DNA of 64,000 nucleotides from Nitrospirota bacterium (GCA_027623995.1 JAQBUF010000004.1:1-64000), one strand, 5' to 3'; positions 25,124 to 33,646 are shown, counted from the stretch's first letter. A program made the numbers and translations. The notes: a model not told the origin generated them from the sequence alone.

Positions 25124-26515
25124 ATGACACATGACGTGTTAATTATTGGTGGCGGATCGGCAGGGTATGCTGCCGCACGGACTGCTCGCGACGAAGGGGC
25201 AAACGTGGGCATTATCGACCACGGCCCATTGGGTGGGCTCTGTATTCTCCGCGGATGCATGCCGACTAAAACCATTCTTCGTTCTTCCGATATTATTTCG
25301 CTGATGAAGCGAGCTCAAGAATTCGGCCTCTCTCCGGTCACGGCCAAGGCCAATCTCTCAGCCATCATTGATCGTAAGGCTCGGCTCATTGGCGAGTTTG
25401 CGGATGATCGCATTCAGGCATTGAAGGATTCACGTTTTACCTTGTACGAAGAACGAGCCCACTTTAATTCACCACATGAAGTGCAGGTTGGTTCTCAGAC
25501 GCTCACGGCCAAGGCGTTTATCATATCAACAGGGTCGGTGGTCTCGCGCATTCCTATCCCTGGACTTGAAGAAGTGGGATACATCACGAGTGATGAGGCA
25601 TTGGAAATGCGCGACCTGCCTCAATCAATGATCGTCCTTGGTGGTGGGGCTGTCGCGGTTGAACTCGCTCAATTCTTTTCTCGTATTGGAACAAACGTCA
25701 CCCTCATTCAACGTAGTCGGCACATCATGTCTGATGGAGATGAAGACCTCGCTCGCCCGGTCGAAGCTCGATTCCGCGAAGAGGGCATGACCGTATTCAC
25801 CAACACACAACTTCATCGATTCACTCAGGATGGCACACAAAAGGTGGCGCATTTTGAACACGACGGAGAAGAAAAAACAGTTGCTGCGGATGTCGTCCTC
25901 CAAGCTCTTGGCCGACAACCGAATATCGATGGCTTACATCTTGAAGCTGCGGGGGTCCAAACGGAAAAGGGCAAGGTCGTTGTTGATGACACGATGCGTA
26001 CCAATCACCCACATATTTTTGCCGTCGGCGACGTCAATGGCATCCAGGAAATTGTGCACATTGCAATCGAGCAGGGAGAGATTGCAGGTTGGAATGCCAT
26101 ACACCCGAACGACTCACCACGCCGATATGACGATCGGTTAAAAACCCAGGTCGTCTTTACCGACCCACAAGTGGCGAACGTTGGCCTGAGCGAAAAAGAA
26201 TGCCGGAAAGAGCAGGTTGCATACATGACCGCCTCCTATCCATTTAACGACCATGGAAAGTCTATGACGCTTGGTGAAACCCATGGGCATGTGAAACTCC
26301 TCGCCGACCCTCTTACCGGAACTCTCCTTGGAGCTCATATAGTCGGACCCGAAGCGGCTGAACTCATCCATGAACTCATTGCCGTGATGTATTTCTATGG
26401 CACAGTGCATGACCTGATGCGAATCCCCCACTATCACCCCACCTTAGCCGAAATCATTACCTATCCTGCGGAAGAATTGCTCGGACGGATTCCTAAGTCA
26501 CCTCGCACCTCATAA
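25124..26515 (+). CDS. FAD-dependent disulfide oxidoreductase (dihydrolipoamide dehydrogenase family), first of two
   Basis: 463 residues: FAD-binding IIGGGSAGYAAA, redox-active pair C40 and C45 in GGLCILRGCMPTK, NAD(P)-binding MIVLGGGAVAVELAQFF, second FAD motif HIFAVGDVNG and the dimer-interface HYHPTLAE with the His-Glu dyad. The C-terminal cysteine pair and N-terminal metal-binding domain of mercuric reductase are absent, so mercury reduction is not supported. It is convergent with a TVP38 gene, overlapping its stop by 6 bp. A second pair of the same two families follows in mirror order. Confidence 0.9.
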   Translation: MTHDVLIIGGGSAGYAAARTARDEGANVGIIDHGPLGGLCILRGCMPTKTILRSSDIISLMKRAQEFGLSPVTAKANLSAIIDRKARLIGEFADDRIQALKDSRFTLYEERAHFNSPHEVQVGSQTLTAKAFIISTGSVVSRIPIPGLEEVGYITSDEALEMRDLPQSMIVLGGGAVAVELAQFFSRIGTNVTLIQRSRHIMSDGDEDLARPVEARFREEGMTVFTNTQLHRFTQDGTQKVAHFEHDGEEKTVAADVVLQALGRQPNIDGLHLEAAGVQTEKGKVVVDDTMRTNHPHIFAVGDVNGIQEIVHIAIEQGEIAGWNAIHPNDSPRRYDDRLKTQVVFTDPQVANVGLSEKECRKEQVAYMTASYPFNDHGKSMTLGETHGHVKLLADPLTGTLLGAHIVGPEAAELIHELIAVMYFYGTVHDLMRIPHYHPTLAEIITYPAEELLGRIPKSPRTS

Positions 26516-27280
26516 CTTCGAGCCAACTTCTTTTGCCCCACACCAAGAACACTGGACTTCTGAAGTAGGCAATTGAATAGGAGCCTGTGTCATTTCTTCA
26601 GAAACAGGCGCTTCTCCTTGAATGAGTCGTACCCACCAGGCCGATTTATTCTTGAGAATTAACTTCGGCAAAAAGAGAAACAGTCCGGCCAACAGCAATC
26701 CCGACAAAATGATCGGCCACTGCATTGTCGGGACACTGCCACCCAAATAGGTCAGGGCAAACGTCGACGGGATCATGCCAAATAGGGTGGCGATCGCAAA
26801 CACTTTCAACGACATCTTCGTCAAGCCTGCGCCATAGCTCACAATATCGAATGAAAAAATCGGAAGGAGACGCGCGACAAACACCAACCCCATCAAATGG
26901 TGATCTGAACACTTTTCACAAAAGTTCGCATTGGTTTTTAACAAACGCCCCAGCACTTCCCTTCCCAAAGCCCGTCCAATGAGAAAACTGAGAATGGCGC
27001 CAATCTCCGCCCCAGTCACGGCATACACCATGCCCCAGAACGGTCCAAACGTAATTCCGGCGGCAATGTCTAACGGCAAACTAGGAATTGGGCTGACGAC
27101 CACCGCGAGCACCATGAGCCCGATAAAGACCACCGGCCCCAAACTGCCCATGGCTTTCAATTGATTCACGACGAAGTCTGGATTCAACAGGGCTTCCACA
27201 TCAACCAGCTGAAAGATCCCGTATGCTCCGAAAACCAAGATGAGCAATATCGCCAATTTCACCATATGAGAAATTCTCAT
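26510..27280 (-). CDS. TVP38/TMEM64 family membrane protein, first of two
   Basis: 256 residues, about six transmembrane segments with the family core: VSPIPSLPLDIAAGITFGPFWG, GAEIGAILSFLIGRALGRE and FVARLLPIFSFDIVSYGAGLT (re-entrant helix region, DedA-like). The family is thought to act in lipid or ion movement; its bacterial role is open. The C-terminal tail ends with a CSWCGAK motif, one CxxC as in half a zinc ribbon, which is unusual. It ends inside the last codons of the convergent oxidoreductase gene. Confidence 0.9.
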   Translation of the reverse strand: MRISHMVKLAILLILVFGAYGIFQLVDVEALLNPDFVVNQLKAMGSLGPVVFIGLMVLAVVVSPIPSLPLDIAAGITFGPFWGMVYAVTGAEIGAILSFLIGRALGREVLGRLLKTNANFCEKCSDHHLMGLVFVARLLPIFSFDIVSYGAGLTKMSLKVFAIATLFGMIPSTFALTYLGGSVPTMQWPIILSGLLLAGLFLFLPKLILKNKSAWWVRLIQGEAPVSEEMTQAPIQLPTSEVQCSWCGAKEVGSKL

Positions 27281-27436
27281 TCAGTCATTCCTCGGATTGA
27301 AAGTGTTCAACAACGAAACTTTCACAAGTCAGGTGTGAACCTTTGAAATGAGCCTTGCGCCCTTGAAGGGGAAAGCCTAGGCTTTTTCATTCCATTTTGT
27401 CACACTCTTATTCATCTGGAGTAAAGTGACGGCATT

Positions 27437-27789
27437 GGGCCTGTTGAATATTTCATGTTCAATGGCCATAGATGCTTCAGGACCACAACCGACATCAATG
27501 AGGGGGAATGTTCAAAAAAGCATGGCCTGAGTCTTACCGAAGGGTTCGTCCAGCAAGGCCGCAGCCGTTCCCGGCCTTCGTAGCTCACTTCGGCGGAGTA
27601 GGCTTGACGCGCGGAGCGTACTCCCAGTACGTGAGCGCGAGCGGCGCAAAGCGCCAAGTCTGCGAGCCCGAAGGTCAGGCAAAATGGCGACCAATTTGCC
27701 TGTGCGAGCCGTTTTGGCAAAGCCAGAGAACGCCGCTGGCCTGCCTGCCGTAGCCTCGGCAAAGGCTGGCGGCTTTTTTCAACAGTCCC
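27437..27789. repeat. Palindromic intergenic repeat, family R, copy 3 (extended)
   Basis: Begins GGGCCTGTTGAATATTTCAT and ends CTTTTTTCAACAGTCCC, so the outermost ends are inverted (GGGCCTGTTGAA/TTCAACAGTCCC). It shares with the other copies the GGGGAATGTTCAAAAAAG start of the inner module, the GACGCGCGGAGCGTACTCCC block and the GGCGGCTTTTTTCAAC end. It carries extra internal segments. It fills the gene-free stretch 27281-27891. Confidence 0.8.
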
Positions 27790-27891
27790 GCATTGTAACG
27801 GTTAAAACGATTGAAAGACTGTAGATGCAATGGCCGACATTCACCACCTGACACTGTCGCACTTTCCCAACAAACATTACGGAGCCTTCAA

Positions 27892-28632
27892 ATGGCCACC
27901 CCAACAACGGAGACAATCATGACGACCTCGCCCCAACCTGATACCGCCCCTAATCCTATGGGAAAAATCCTTCTCCTCATAGTTCTTGGGTTGGGAATTG
28001 GGGCATTTATCTATTTTGACCTTGGTCAATTTTTCTCTCTCGATGCGCTCAAGAGCAACCGCGATAGCCTCCTCGCCTATACCGAGGCCAACTTTGGCAC
28101 GGCCATGGGATTGTTCATTCTGGCGTATATTGTACAAACCGGGTTTTCCTTGCCCGGCGGTGCCATCATGACACTCGCCGGTGGATTTTTATTCGGGAGT
28201 TTTTTGGGAACGCTGCTCGTGAATGTCGGTGCGACGACCGGTGCGACTCTTGGGTTTTTATCCGCACGGTATTTACTGCGGGATTGGGTTGAAAAGAAAT
28301 TTGGCGATCGGCTGGAACCCATTCAAGCCGGTTTTGCTCAAAACGCCTTTAGTTACCTCATGACCTTGCGGTTAATTCCGGCATTTCCTTTCTTTTTGGT
28401 CAATCTCGTGTCCGGATTGACTCGCATCAAAATCGGAACCTATATCACCGCGACCTCGCTCGGCATCATTCCGGGGAGTTTCGTTTTTGCCTTTGCCGGT
28501 CGCCAACTTGGCACAATCAATTCACTAGGAGAAATTGCATCTCCTCCAGTACTCCTGGCCTTTACCTTACTAGGCTTATTGGCCCTCATGCCCATTGCCT
28601 ATCGGAAATTCACCAAAAAGATAGACTCATAA
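27892..28632 (+). CDS. TVP38/TMEM64 family membrane protein, second of two
   Basis: About 246 residues from the ATG at 27892, which has ACGGAG 10 nt upstream. A short soluble N terminus is followed by a transmembrane helix and the family core (FSLPGGAIMTLAGGFLFGSFLG, NVGATTGATLGFLSARYLLRD, LRLIPAFPFFLVNLVSGLTRI). It lies 88 bp before the second oxidoreductase gene on the same strand, probably one operon with it and the DUF3047 gene. Confidence 0.9.
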   Translation: MATPTTETIMTTSPQPDTAPNPMGKILLLIVLGLGIGAFIYFDLGQFFSLDALKSNRDSLLAYTEANFGTAMGLFILAYIVQTGFSLPGGAIMTLAGGFLFGSFLGTLLVNVGATTGATLGFLSARYLLRDWVEKKFGDRLEPIQAGFAQNAFSYLMTLRLIPAFPFFLVNLVSGLTRIKIGTYITATSLGIIPGSFVFAFAGRQLGTINSLGEIASPPVLLAFTLLGLLALMPIAYRKFTKKIDS

Positions 28633-28720
28633 TAGAAGCAACCATTTCCATCAAACCCACGACTCACAAATATAACAAATTTCAAAAGGACCATTGTTGG
28701 CCTTTGAGGAAGGACCATTC

Positions 28721-30271
28721 ATGCAGACAGGAACACACAGTGACCAACCAGTCGAAATGCCCCCCATGGATGAGTTCAACCAGCAGTTAATCAACAATGT
28801 GCATCCTCCAACATGGGTCAATCCCGATCCCACCGGACGCTATAACCTGGTGGTGATTGGCGCTGGCACTGCCGGCTTAATTACTGCCGCTGTCGCCGCC
28901 GCCGTAGGAGCCAAAGTCGCATTGATTGAACGCCACTTGATGGGCGGGGATTGCCTCAATGTCGGATGCGTTCCCTCCAAAGGTGTCATTCGGGCGGCCC
29001 GTGTGTGGGCTGAAGTGAATAATGCCGCAGAGTTTGGCTTGGACATCCCTGAGGGAGTCAAGCGGGACTTTGGCGTGGCGATGGCCAGGATGCGAAAATT
29101 GCGAGCAAAGATTAGTCATGTGGATTCTGCACATCGATATAAAGGCCTGGGCGTGGATGTCTTTATCGGAGACGGACGATTCACGGGTCCGGGAACCGTG
29201 GAGGTTGCAGGAAAAATTCTCGAATTTGCCAAAGCCGTTATCTGTACGGGTGCCCATGCCGCCGCACCGCCAATTCCCGGCCTGGCTGACACCCGCTATC
29301 TCACCAATGAAACCATTTTTTCATTGACCGAACTCCCGCCACGGCTCGGAGTCATTGGAGCTGGTCCCATCGGCTGCGAGATGGCGCAAGCCTTTGCTCG
29401 CTTCGGCAGTCAGGTCTATCTTGTTGAAGCCCTGCACGGAGTTTTACCGAATGAAGATCATGACGCCGCGGACATTGTCCATCAAGCCCTTGAGCGTGAT
29501 GGCGTACAACTCCTCTGCTGCGGGAAAGATCTGAGAATCACCAGCACTGCGGGCAGCAAGCACCTATCGGTTGATTCCCACGGAAAACATTATGATGTGG
29601 CCGTTGACGAAATCCTCGTTGGTGTGGGGCGAAGGCCAAATGTCGATGGGCTGGGATTAGAACTCATGGGAGTTGAGTTTGATAAAACCGGCGTAAAAGT
29701 CAACGATCGTCTTCAGACGACCAATCCAAAGATTTTTGCCGCAGGTGACATTTGTTTCCCTTATAAGTTCACACACACAGCCGATGCGATGGCGCAAATC
29801 GTCATTCAAAATGCGCTATTCCCGCACCCGTTTGGGTTGGGATATGCCAGCACCAAGTCTCTCATTATTCCCTGGGCCACATATACCGAACCTGAGATTG
29901 CCCATGTCGGTCTATATGAGAGGGAAGCCAAAGACAAAGGGATCGAGGTAGACACCTTCACCTTTAAACTCGATGAAGTGGATCGCGCAATTTTAGATGG
30001 AGAAGATGAAGGGTTTGCTCGTGTCCACGTCAAGAAAGGAACGGATACCATTCTTGGCGCGACCATTGTCGCGGCACATGCGGGTGACATGATTAGCGAG
30101 TTTACCCTCGCGATGAAAGGGGGCTTGGGACTCAGGACCATCACCGGCACGATTCATCCGTATCCCACTCAAGCCGAGGTCATCAAAAAGGTCGCCAATG
30201 CTTGGAGGAAAACTACCTTCACTGCTGGCAAGAAAAAATTTCTGACTCAACTATTTGCCAGGATGCGATAA
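28721..30271 (+). CDS. FAD-dependent disulfide oxidoreductase (mercuric-reductase-like), second of two
   Basis: About 516 residues from the ATG at 28721, which follows GAGGAAGGA. A 40-residue N-terminal extension leads into the FAD motif VVIGAGTAGLITAA. The redox pair is C78 and C83 in GGDCLNVGCVPSK, then the NAD(P) motif GVIGAGPIGCEMAQAF, KIFAAGDICFP, and the C-terminal HPYPTQAEVIKKVANAW. The C-terminal Cys-Cys pair that binds mercury in MerA is missing, so MerA activity is unlikely despite annotation habits for this group. Its neighbours, TVP38 upstream and DUF3047 four bases downstream, suggest an envelope redox function. Confidence 0.9.
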   Translation: MQTGTHSDQPVEMPPMDEFNQQLINNVHPPTWVNPDPTGRYNLVVIGAGTAGLITAAVAAAVGAKVALIERHLMGGDCLNVGCVPSKGVIRAARVWAEVNNAAEFGLDIPEGVKRDFGVAMARMRKLRAKISHVDSAHRYKGLGVDVFIGDGRFTGPGTVEVAGKILEFAKAVICTGAHAAAPPIPGLADTRYLTNETIFSLTELPPRLGVIGAGPIGCEMAQAFARFGSQVYLVEALHGVLPNEDHDAADIVHQALERDGVQLLCCGKDLRITSTAGSKHLSVDSHGKHYDVAVDEILVGVGRRPNVDGLGLELMGVEFDKTGVKVNDRLQTTNPKIFAAGDICFPYKFTHTADAMAQIVIQNALFPHPFGLGYASTKSLIIPWATYTEPEIAHVGLYEREAKDKGIEVDTFTFKLDEVDRAILDGEDEGFARVHVKKGTDTILGATIVAAHAGDMISEFTLAMKGGLGLRTITGTIHPYPTQAEVIKKVANAWRKTTFTAGKKKFLTQLFARMR

Positions 30272-30301
30272 GTATTGAAACAAAAACTTAGGAAAAATCT
30301 C

Positions 30302-31075
30302 ATGAGACACGACAGGCCTCACACCACCTATAGATCCACCCTTTCATTTGGAATGTTGTTGGGACTCATCGTCATCACGGGGCCAGTACATGCTGGCTCT
30401 GATTCAATGTTAGAGGTTGGCAAGTTTTCTGCCGCGAGTCCTGAAGGATCATTTCCCGATGGATGGGAACCATTGAATTTCGACAAAATCCCCAAACACA
30501 CTAGCTACCAATTAGTGAAAGACCACGAAACCGTGGTCGTAAAAGCCACAAGTAAGCAATCGTCTTCAGGGCTCACCAGAAAGATCACCATCAATCCTAA
30601 AGAATTCCCGGTTGTGCAGTGGCGCTGGAAAGTAGACAACATTCTCCAGGCTGGAGACGTCACAAAAAAAGAGGGCGATGACTACCCAGCCCGTCTCTAT
30701 ATCACCTTTGAATATGACAGCAGGAAAGTCGGGTTTTTCGAAAAAGCCAGATTTGAATTGGTCAAGCTGGCCTATGGCCAATACCCACCCACCGGCGCCA
30801 TCAATTATATTTGGGAGAGTCACTCACCGATTGGAACCATTGTGCCCAACCCCTACACCGACTATGTTCAAATGATTGTCATACAAAGCGGCACGCAGCG
30901 AGTGGGCGAATGGGTCATAGAAGAACGCAATGTCTACGAAGACTACAAGAAGGCTTTTGGCGAAGAGCCTACCAACATTTCCGGTGTGGCCATTATGACA
31001 GACACGGACAATACCAAAGAATCGGCAACTGCATATTTCGGGGACATTGTCTTTAAGAAAGCCGCAACCCCTTGA
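30302..31075 (+). CDS. Exported DUF3047 protein
   Basis: About 257 residues from the ATG at 30302 (AGGAAA upstream); the frame opens at 30275, right after the preceding stop. A signal peptide (LSFGMLLGLIVITGPVHA) precedes the DUF3047 domain: EGSFPDGWEPLNFDKIPKHTSY, VVQWRWKVDNIL, DDYPARLYITFEYD and NYIWESHSPIGTIVPNPYTD (family blocks in order). Beta-rich and periplasmic; its ligand is unknown. Likely the third gene of the TVP38/oxidoreductase operon. Confidence 0.9.
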   Translation: MRHDRPHTTYRSTLSFGMLLGLIVITGPVHAGSDSMLEVGKFSAASPEGSFPDGWEPLNFDKIPKHTSYQLVKDHETVVVKATSKQSSSGLTRKITINPKEFPVVQWRWKVDNILQAGDVTKKEGDDYPARLYITFEYDSRKVGFFEKARFELVKLAYGQYPPTGAINYIWESHSPIGTIVPNPYTDYVQMIVIQSGTQRVGEWVIEERNVYEDYKKAFGEEPTNISGVAIMTDTDNTKESATAYFGDIVFKKAATP

Positions 31076-31176
31076 ATCGAAATAATCTTAAATGACATGG
31101 GAAATTTTCTTATAATTGTAAGGTTCTTCACAGATTTTTTTATCAAGGTCGCGTAATATTTCACGTTTCCATTTGA

Positions 31177-31194
31177 CCTTGTTAAATAACAAGG
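31177..31194. promoter_or_regulatory. Perfect 8-bp dyad before the bufferin-like pair, candidate operator
   Basis: CCTTGTTA (31177-31184), 2 nt, then TAACAAGG (31187-31194), about 80 bp upstream of the first Cys-rich gene. No T-run follows, so it is not an obvious terminator. It may be the site of a metal-sensing regulator. That is inference from place and symmetry only. Confidence 0.4.
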
Positions 31195-31273
31195 GGCAAA
31201 AGCATCCAGGCTTCTTTAAGCCTACACTCGTCACTCATTTCGAGGGACATATTACTCACAAGGAGGAATCGTC

Positions 31274-31555
31274 ATGATTTCAAAAAAATCTCTGTTAGTC
31301 ACGACCGCACTTTCAAGCCTGTTACTCGCCTCAACGGCCTATGCCGGAGCTGGGCACGAAGGCGGACATAGTGATTCTGCAGCCGGGCAATGCCATGGCG
31401 TCAATGCCTGTAAAGGCCATGGGTCCTGCCAGGGCGTTGGGCATGAATGTAAAGGCAAAAACTCTTGCGAAGGCAAAGGGTGGCTGAAGATGACGAAAGA
31501 CATGTGCGAGAAAATAAAGGATGGAAAATGGGCCGCGATGCCCCAAAAGAGCTAA
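31274..31555 (+). CDS. Cys-rich secreted peptide, bufferin-type (BufA2-like) metallophore precursor
   Basis: 93 residues with a signal peptide (SLLVTTALSSLLLASTAYA, cleaved near residue 24) and a short mature part with six cysteines at 40, 46, 52, 59, 65 and 78 in a CHGVNACKGHGSC / CKGKNSCEGKGW pattern. This resembles BufA2-type bufferins, small periplasmic peptides whose cysteines are modified by a DUF692 (MNIO) enzyme to bind copper. No DUF692 or DUF2063 gene is in this window. A strong ribosome site AAGGAGGAA precedes the ATG. A paralogue follows 38 bp downstream. The family assignment comes from the Cys pattern and is moderately sure. Confidence 0.7.
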   Translation: MISKKSLLVTTALSSLLLASTAYAGAGHEGGHSDSAAGQCHGVNACKGHGSCQGVGHECKGKNSCEGKGWLKMTKDMCEKIKDGKWAAMPQKS

Positions 31556-31593
31556 AATAATCGAGTTCCCTACATACTTGGAGGCAATATCAC

Positions 31594-31884
31594 ATGAATT
31601 CTAAAAAAAGTTTACTGACGAGTGCCGCGCTGACCGGCCTCTTACTGGCAGCAGGCTGCGCTCACCATGATGGGCCGAGTGTTTATGGCAAAGGCGATTC
31701 TCATGCGGCTCTTGGCCAATGTCACGGAGTGAATGCATGTAAAGGCAAGGGAGATTGCGGCGGAAAAGGTAATGAATGCGCTGGAGAGAATTCTTGCGAA
31801 GGTAAAGGTTGGCTTAAAATGTCACAAGCCGATTGCGAGAATGTCAAAAATAGCGCATGGAAACCCATGCCCCCAAAAGCCTGA
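31594..31884 (+). CDS. Cys-rich lipoprotein, second bufferin-like (BufA2-like) peptide
   Basis: 96 residues. Its six core cysteines (43, 49, 55, 62, 68, 81) have exactly the same spacing as in the gene before it (6, 6, 7, 6, 13), in CHGVNACKGKGDC / CAGENSCEGKGW. Unlike its neighbour it has a lipobox (LLLAAGC, Cys22), so it should be membrane-anchored rather than free. GGAGGCAATATCAC precedes the start. A terminator follows at 31910-31957. The pair looks like a gene duplication with split location. Confidence 0.7.
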   Translation: MNSKKSLLTSAALTGLLLAAGCAHHDGPSVYGKGDSHAALGQCHGVNACKGKGDCGGKGNECAGENSCEGKGWLKMSQADCENVKNSAWKPMPPKA

Positions 31885-31909
31885 TTTCAAAAACTTAGGC
31901 CTTGACAAC

Positions 31910-31957
31910 AACAAGGGTGAGAGACTTTTCTACAGAGGTCCCTCACCCTTGTTTCAT
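31910..31957. terminator. Bidirectional intrinsic terminator
   Basis: AACAAGGGTGAGAGAC (31910-31925) pairs with GTCCCTCACCCTTGTT (31938-31953) at 15 of 16 positions, followed by a T-rich stretch. It lies between the end of the bufferin-like pair and the end of the convergent redoxin gene and can serve both. Confidence 0.8.
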
Positions 31958-31970
31958 TTCAACGCCCTTG

Positions 31971-32546
31971 TTAATACGATGGCGAATTCCCAGGCTTCCA
32001 CTTAATATTGCACCCGGCGCTGGGCCGTTGTGCTTGGCTCACTGGTTGTCCGGCTAGGACGGCATCAATGGCCGCTCGTAAATCCTTTCCAGTAACAGGC
32101 TTACCATTCCCTGGGCGGCTGTCATCCAATTGCCCTCGATAGACCAATTGCTGATTTCCATCGAAAAGAAAAAAATCTGGGGTGCATGCGGCAGTGAAGG
32201 TCTTGGCCACCTCCTGCCCCTCGTCATAACAGTAAGGGAATGTGAAGCCAAGCTCCTGGGCCATAATCTTCAATTGCTCAGGACGATCATCAGGATAGTT
32301 GCTTGCATCGTTACTGCTGATCGCCACTATCCCAATACCTTTTTTAGCATAATCTTTGCCCAACCGAGCGAGTTCATCTTGTACATGCACCACAAAAGGA
32401 CAATGCCGGCATATGAACATCACCAAGATTCCCAAACTCTCAGAAAAACGAGAGGAGGAAATCTTGTCCCCCGACACCACGTCTGGTAACTCAAAATTGG
32501 GGAGTGCAGTGCCTAATGACAACATGGTTGAGTTCGTCAATGCCAT
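31971..32546 (-). CDS. Thioredoxin-fold redoxin (AhpC/TSA type)
   Basis: 191 residues without a signal peptide: LGTALPNFELPDVVSGD start of a redoxin, active site MFICRHCPFVVHV (CxxC), GIVAISSNDASNYPDD, and the ACTPDFFLFDGNQQLVYRG cis-proline region. The RHCP form is typical of a widespread cytoplasmic thioredoxin-family group of unknown partner. It lies 86 bp from the end of the bufferin-like genes in convergent orientation and directly downstream of the ECF sigma pair on the same strand. Confidence 0.88.
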   Translation of the reverse strand: MALTNSTMLSLGTALPNFELPDVVSGDKISSSRFSESLGILVMFICRHCPFVVHVQDELARLGKDYAKKGIGIVAISSNDASNYPDDRPEQLKIMAQELGFTFPYCYDEGQEVAKTFTAACTPDFFLFDGNQQLVYRGQLDDSRPGNGKPVTGKDLRAAIDAVLAGQPVSQAQRPSAGCNIKWKPGNSPSY

Positions 32547-32678
32547 AACGATTACACCTCTTGATTAAACAGGAATGAGAAGGTGGGGGCACCAGAGATC
32601 AGGAGGCTGACCTCATACATGGGACTTTCCCACTTCAGATTTTTTTCAGGCAGAAGGTCAATCTCTGGAAATACCCGT

Positions 32679-32957
32679 TCAACCCTTTTTCCAGGTACGA
32701 AAACGCTTGAGTAATTCATCTCGAACCTCATCAGGAATGGGTTCGGCAGGCAGCTTCCCAATCGTACGAATCGTGGTTTTCATTTGACTCAAATAATTTC
32801 GACAACCTTGGCAAAACCCCAAATGGATCTGGAACCGAACTCGCTCAGAAAAACTCATACTTCCTTCCAGGTACTCTGTAATGAGTTCGATGAGGTCCTG
32901 ACAGGTGATGTTACCGGCCATCAAATGCATGAGTTGTCCCTTAAGATCCTGTGACAT
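32679..32957 (-). CDS. Zinc-finger anti-sigma factor
   Basis: 92 residues with the ZAS/zf-HC2 motif: a central HLGFCQGC (His, then Cys-x2-Cys) preceded by the CQDLIELITEYLEGSM helix with the first Cys. There is no membrane segment, so it is a soluble anti-sigma factor likely to respond to redox or metal change in the cytoplasm. Its start overlaps the sigma gene stop (TGATG, 32955-32959). Confidence 0.85.
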   Translation of the reverse strand: MSQDLKGQLMHLMAGNITCQDLIELITEYLEGSMSFSERVRFQIHLGFCQGCRNYLSQMKTTIRTIGKLPAEPIPDEVRDELLKRFRTWKKG

Positions 32958-33646
32958 CAGCCTGTTGGTCTCTTTTCTTCTAGTTGTTGTTCAATAATCT
33001 TTCGCACACGGGATCTTGCCCGATGAAGAAGCACACGTTGATTGGTCTCAGTGACTTCCAAAATATTACACACTTCTTTTGCATCCAACTCATCAATGTC
33101 ACGTAAGGTGATCACTTGTCTCTGCACAGGAGGGAGAGCGCTAATGGCTTGTTGAATAAGCGCACGACTTTCCTTCGACAGTAACAGTCTCTCCGGTGTT
33201 TCCTCGTCCCACATACTAGGGAGAGAAGACCAATGGCCGGCTAACGAACCCGCTTGAATGAATCGGTCAGGCTCCCTCCAGCCTTCACCGTCCCCGTCGC
33301 TTTGCCCGTCTCCCGAATCCAAGGATTCATAGCGACGCTCCCGTTGACCTCGAGTTTTGGCGCGATTGGTCAATATGCGAAACATCCAAGTTTTAAGCGA
33401 GGACCGCCCTTCAAATCGAGGGAGACTTTCCAACACTCCTTGCCAGGTTTCTTGGACAACCTCTTCAGCCACTGCCCTAGAAGGCACATGGGCCATCGCT
33501 AGGCGCAACAAGGGGCCATGATAGGTATCAAGCAAAAACCCAAAGGCCCCCTCGTCACCTTCTCTTAAGGCAGAAACCAAGGTCTGTTCATCGGCCCATT
33601 TGTGTTTGGAGGAAAGTGCGGATTGTGCTGTGTCCTCTTCCTTCAT
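32957..33646 (-). CDS. ECF sigma factor (RpoE-like)
   Basis: About 229 residues from the ATG at 33646 (AAGGTGGTC just before it); an upstream start at 33706 is possible. Region 2 reads EGAFGFLLDTYHGPLLRLAMAHV, AEEVVQETWQGVLESLPRFEGRSSLKTWMFRILTNRAK (residues about 74-111). Region 4 reads LPPVQRQVITLRDIDELDAKEVCNILEVTETNQRVLLHRAR (about 180-220). A 50-residue linker joins them. Translationally coupled to the zinc anti-sigma factor. Targets are unknown; the adjacent redoxin gene is a candidate. Confidence 0.92.
   Translation of the reverse strand: MKEEDTAQSALSSKHKWADEQTLVSALREGDEGAFGFLLDTYHGPLLRLAMAHVPSRAVAEEVVQETWQGVLESLPRFEGRSSLKTWMFRILTNRAKTRGQRERRYESLDSGDGQSDGDGEGWREPDRFIQAGSLAGHWSSLPSMWDEETPERLLLSKESRALIQQAISALPPVQRQVITLRDIDELDAKEVCNILEVTETNQRVLLHRARSRVRKIIEQQLEEKRPTG

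Noticed and set aside
27412..27762. Open frames of 81 and 116 codons on both strands in the family R element
   Set aside because: The same repeat reads differently in each copy; the frames are not kept between copies, so they are by-products of the repeat.
28721..30271. Mercuric reductase (merA)
   Set aside because: The redox pair and fold fit, but the C-terminal vicinal cysteines and the N-terminal metal-binding domain are missing and no mer genes are near.
32552..32761. 69-codon open frame between the redoxin and anti-sigma genes
   Set aside because: It overlaps the anti-sigma gene in another frame and has no family resemblance.
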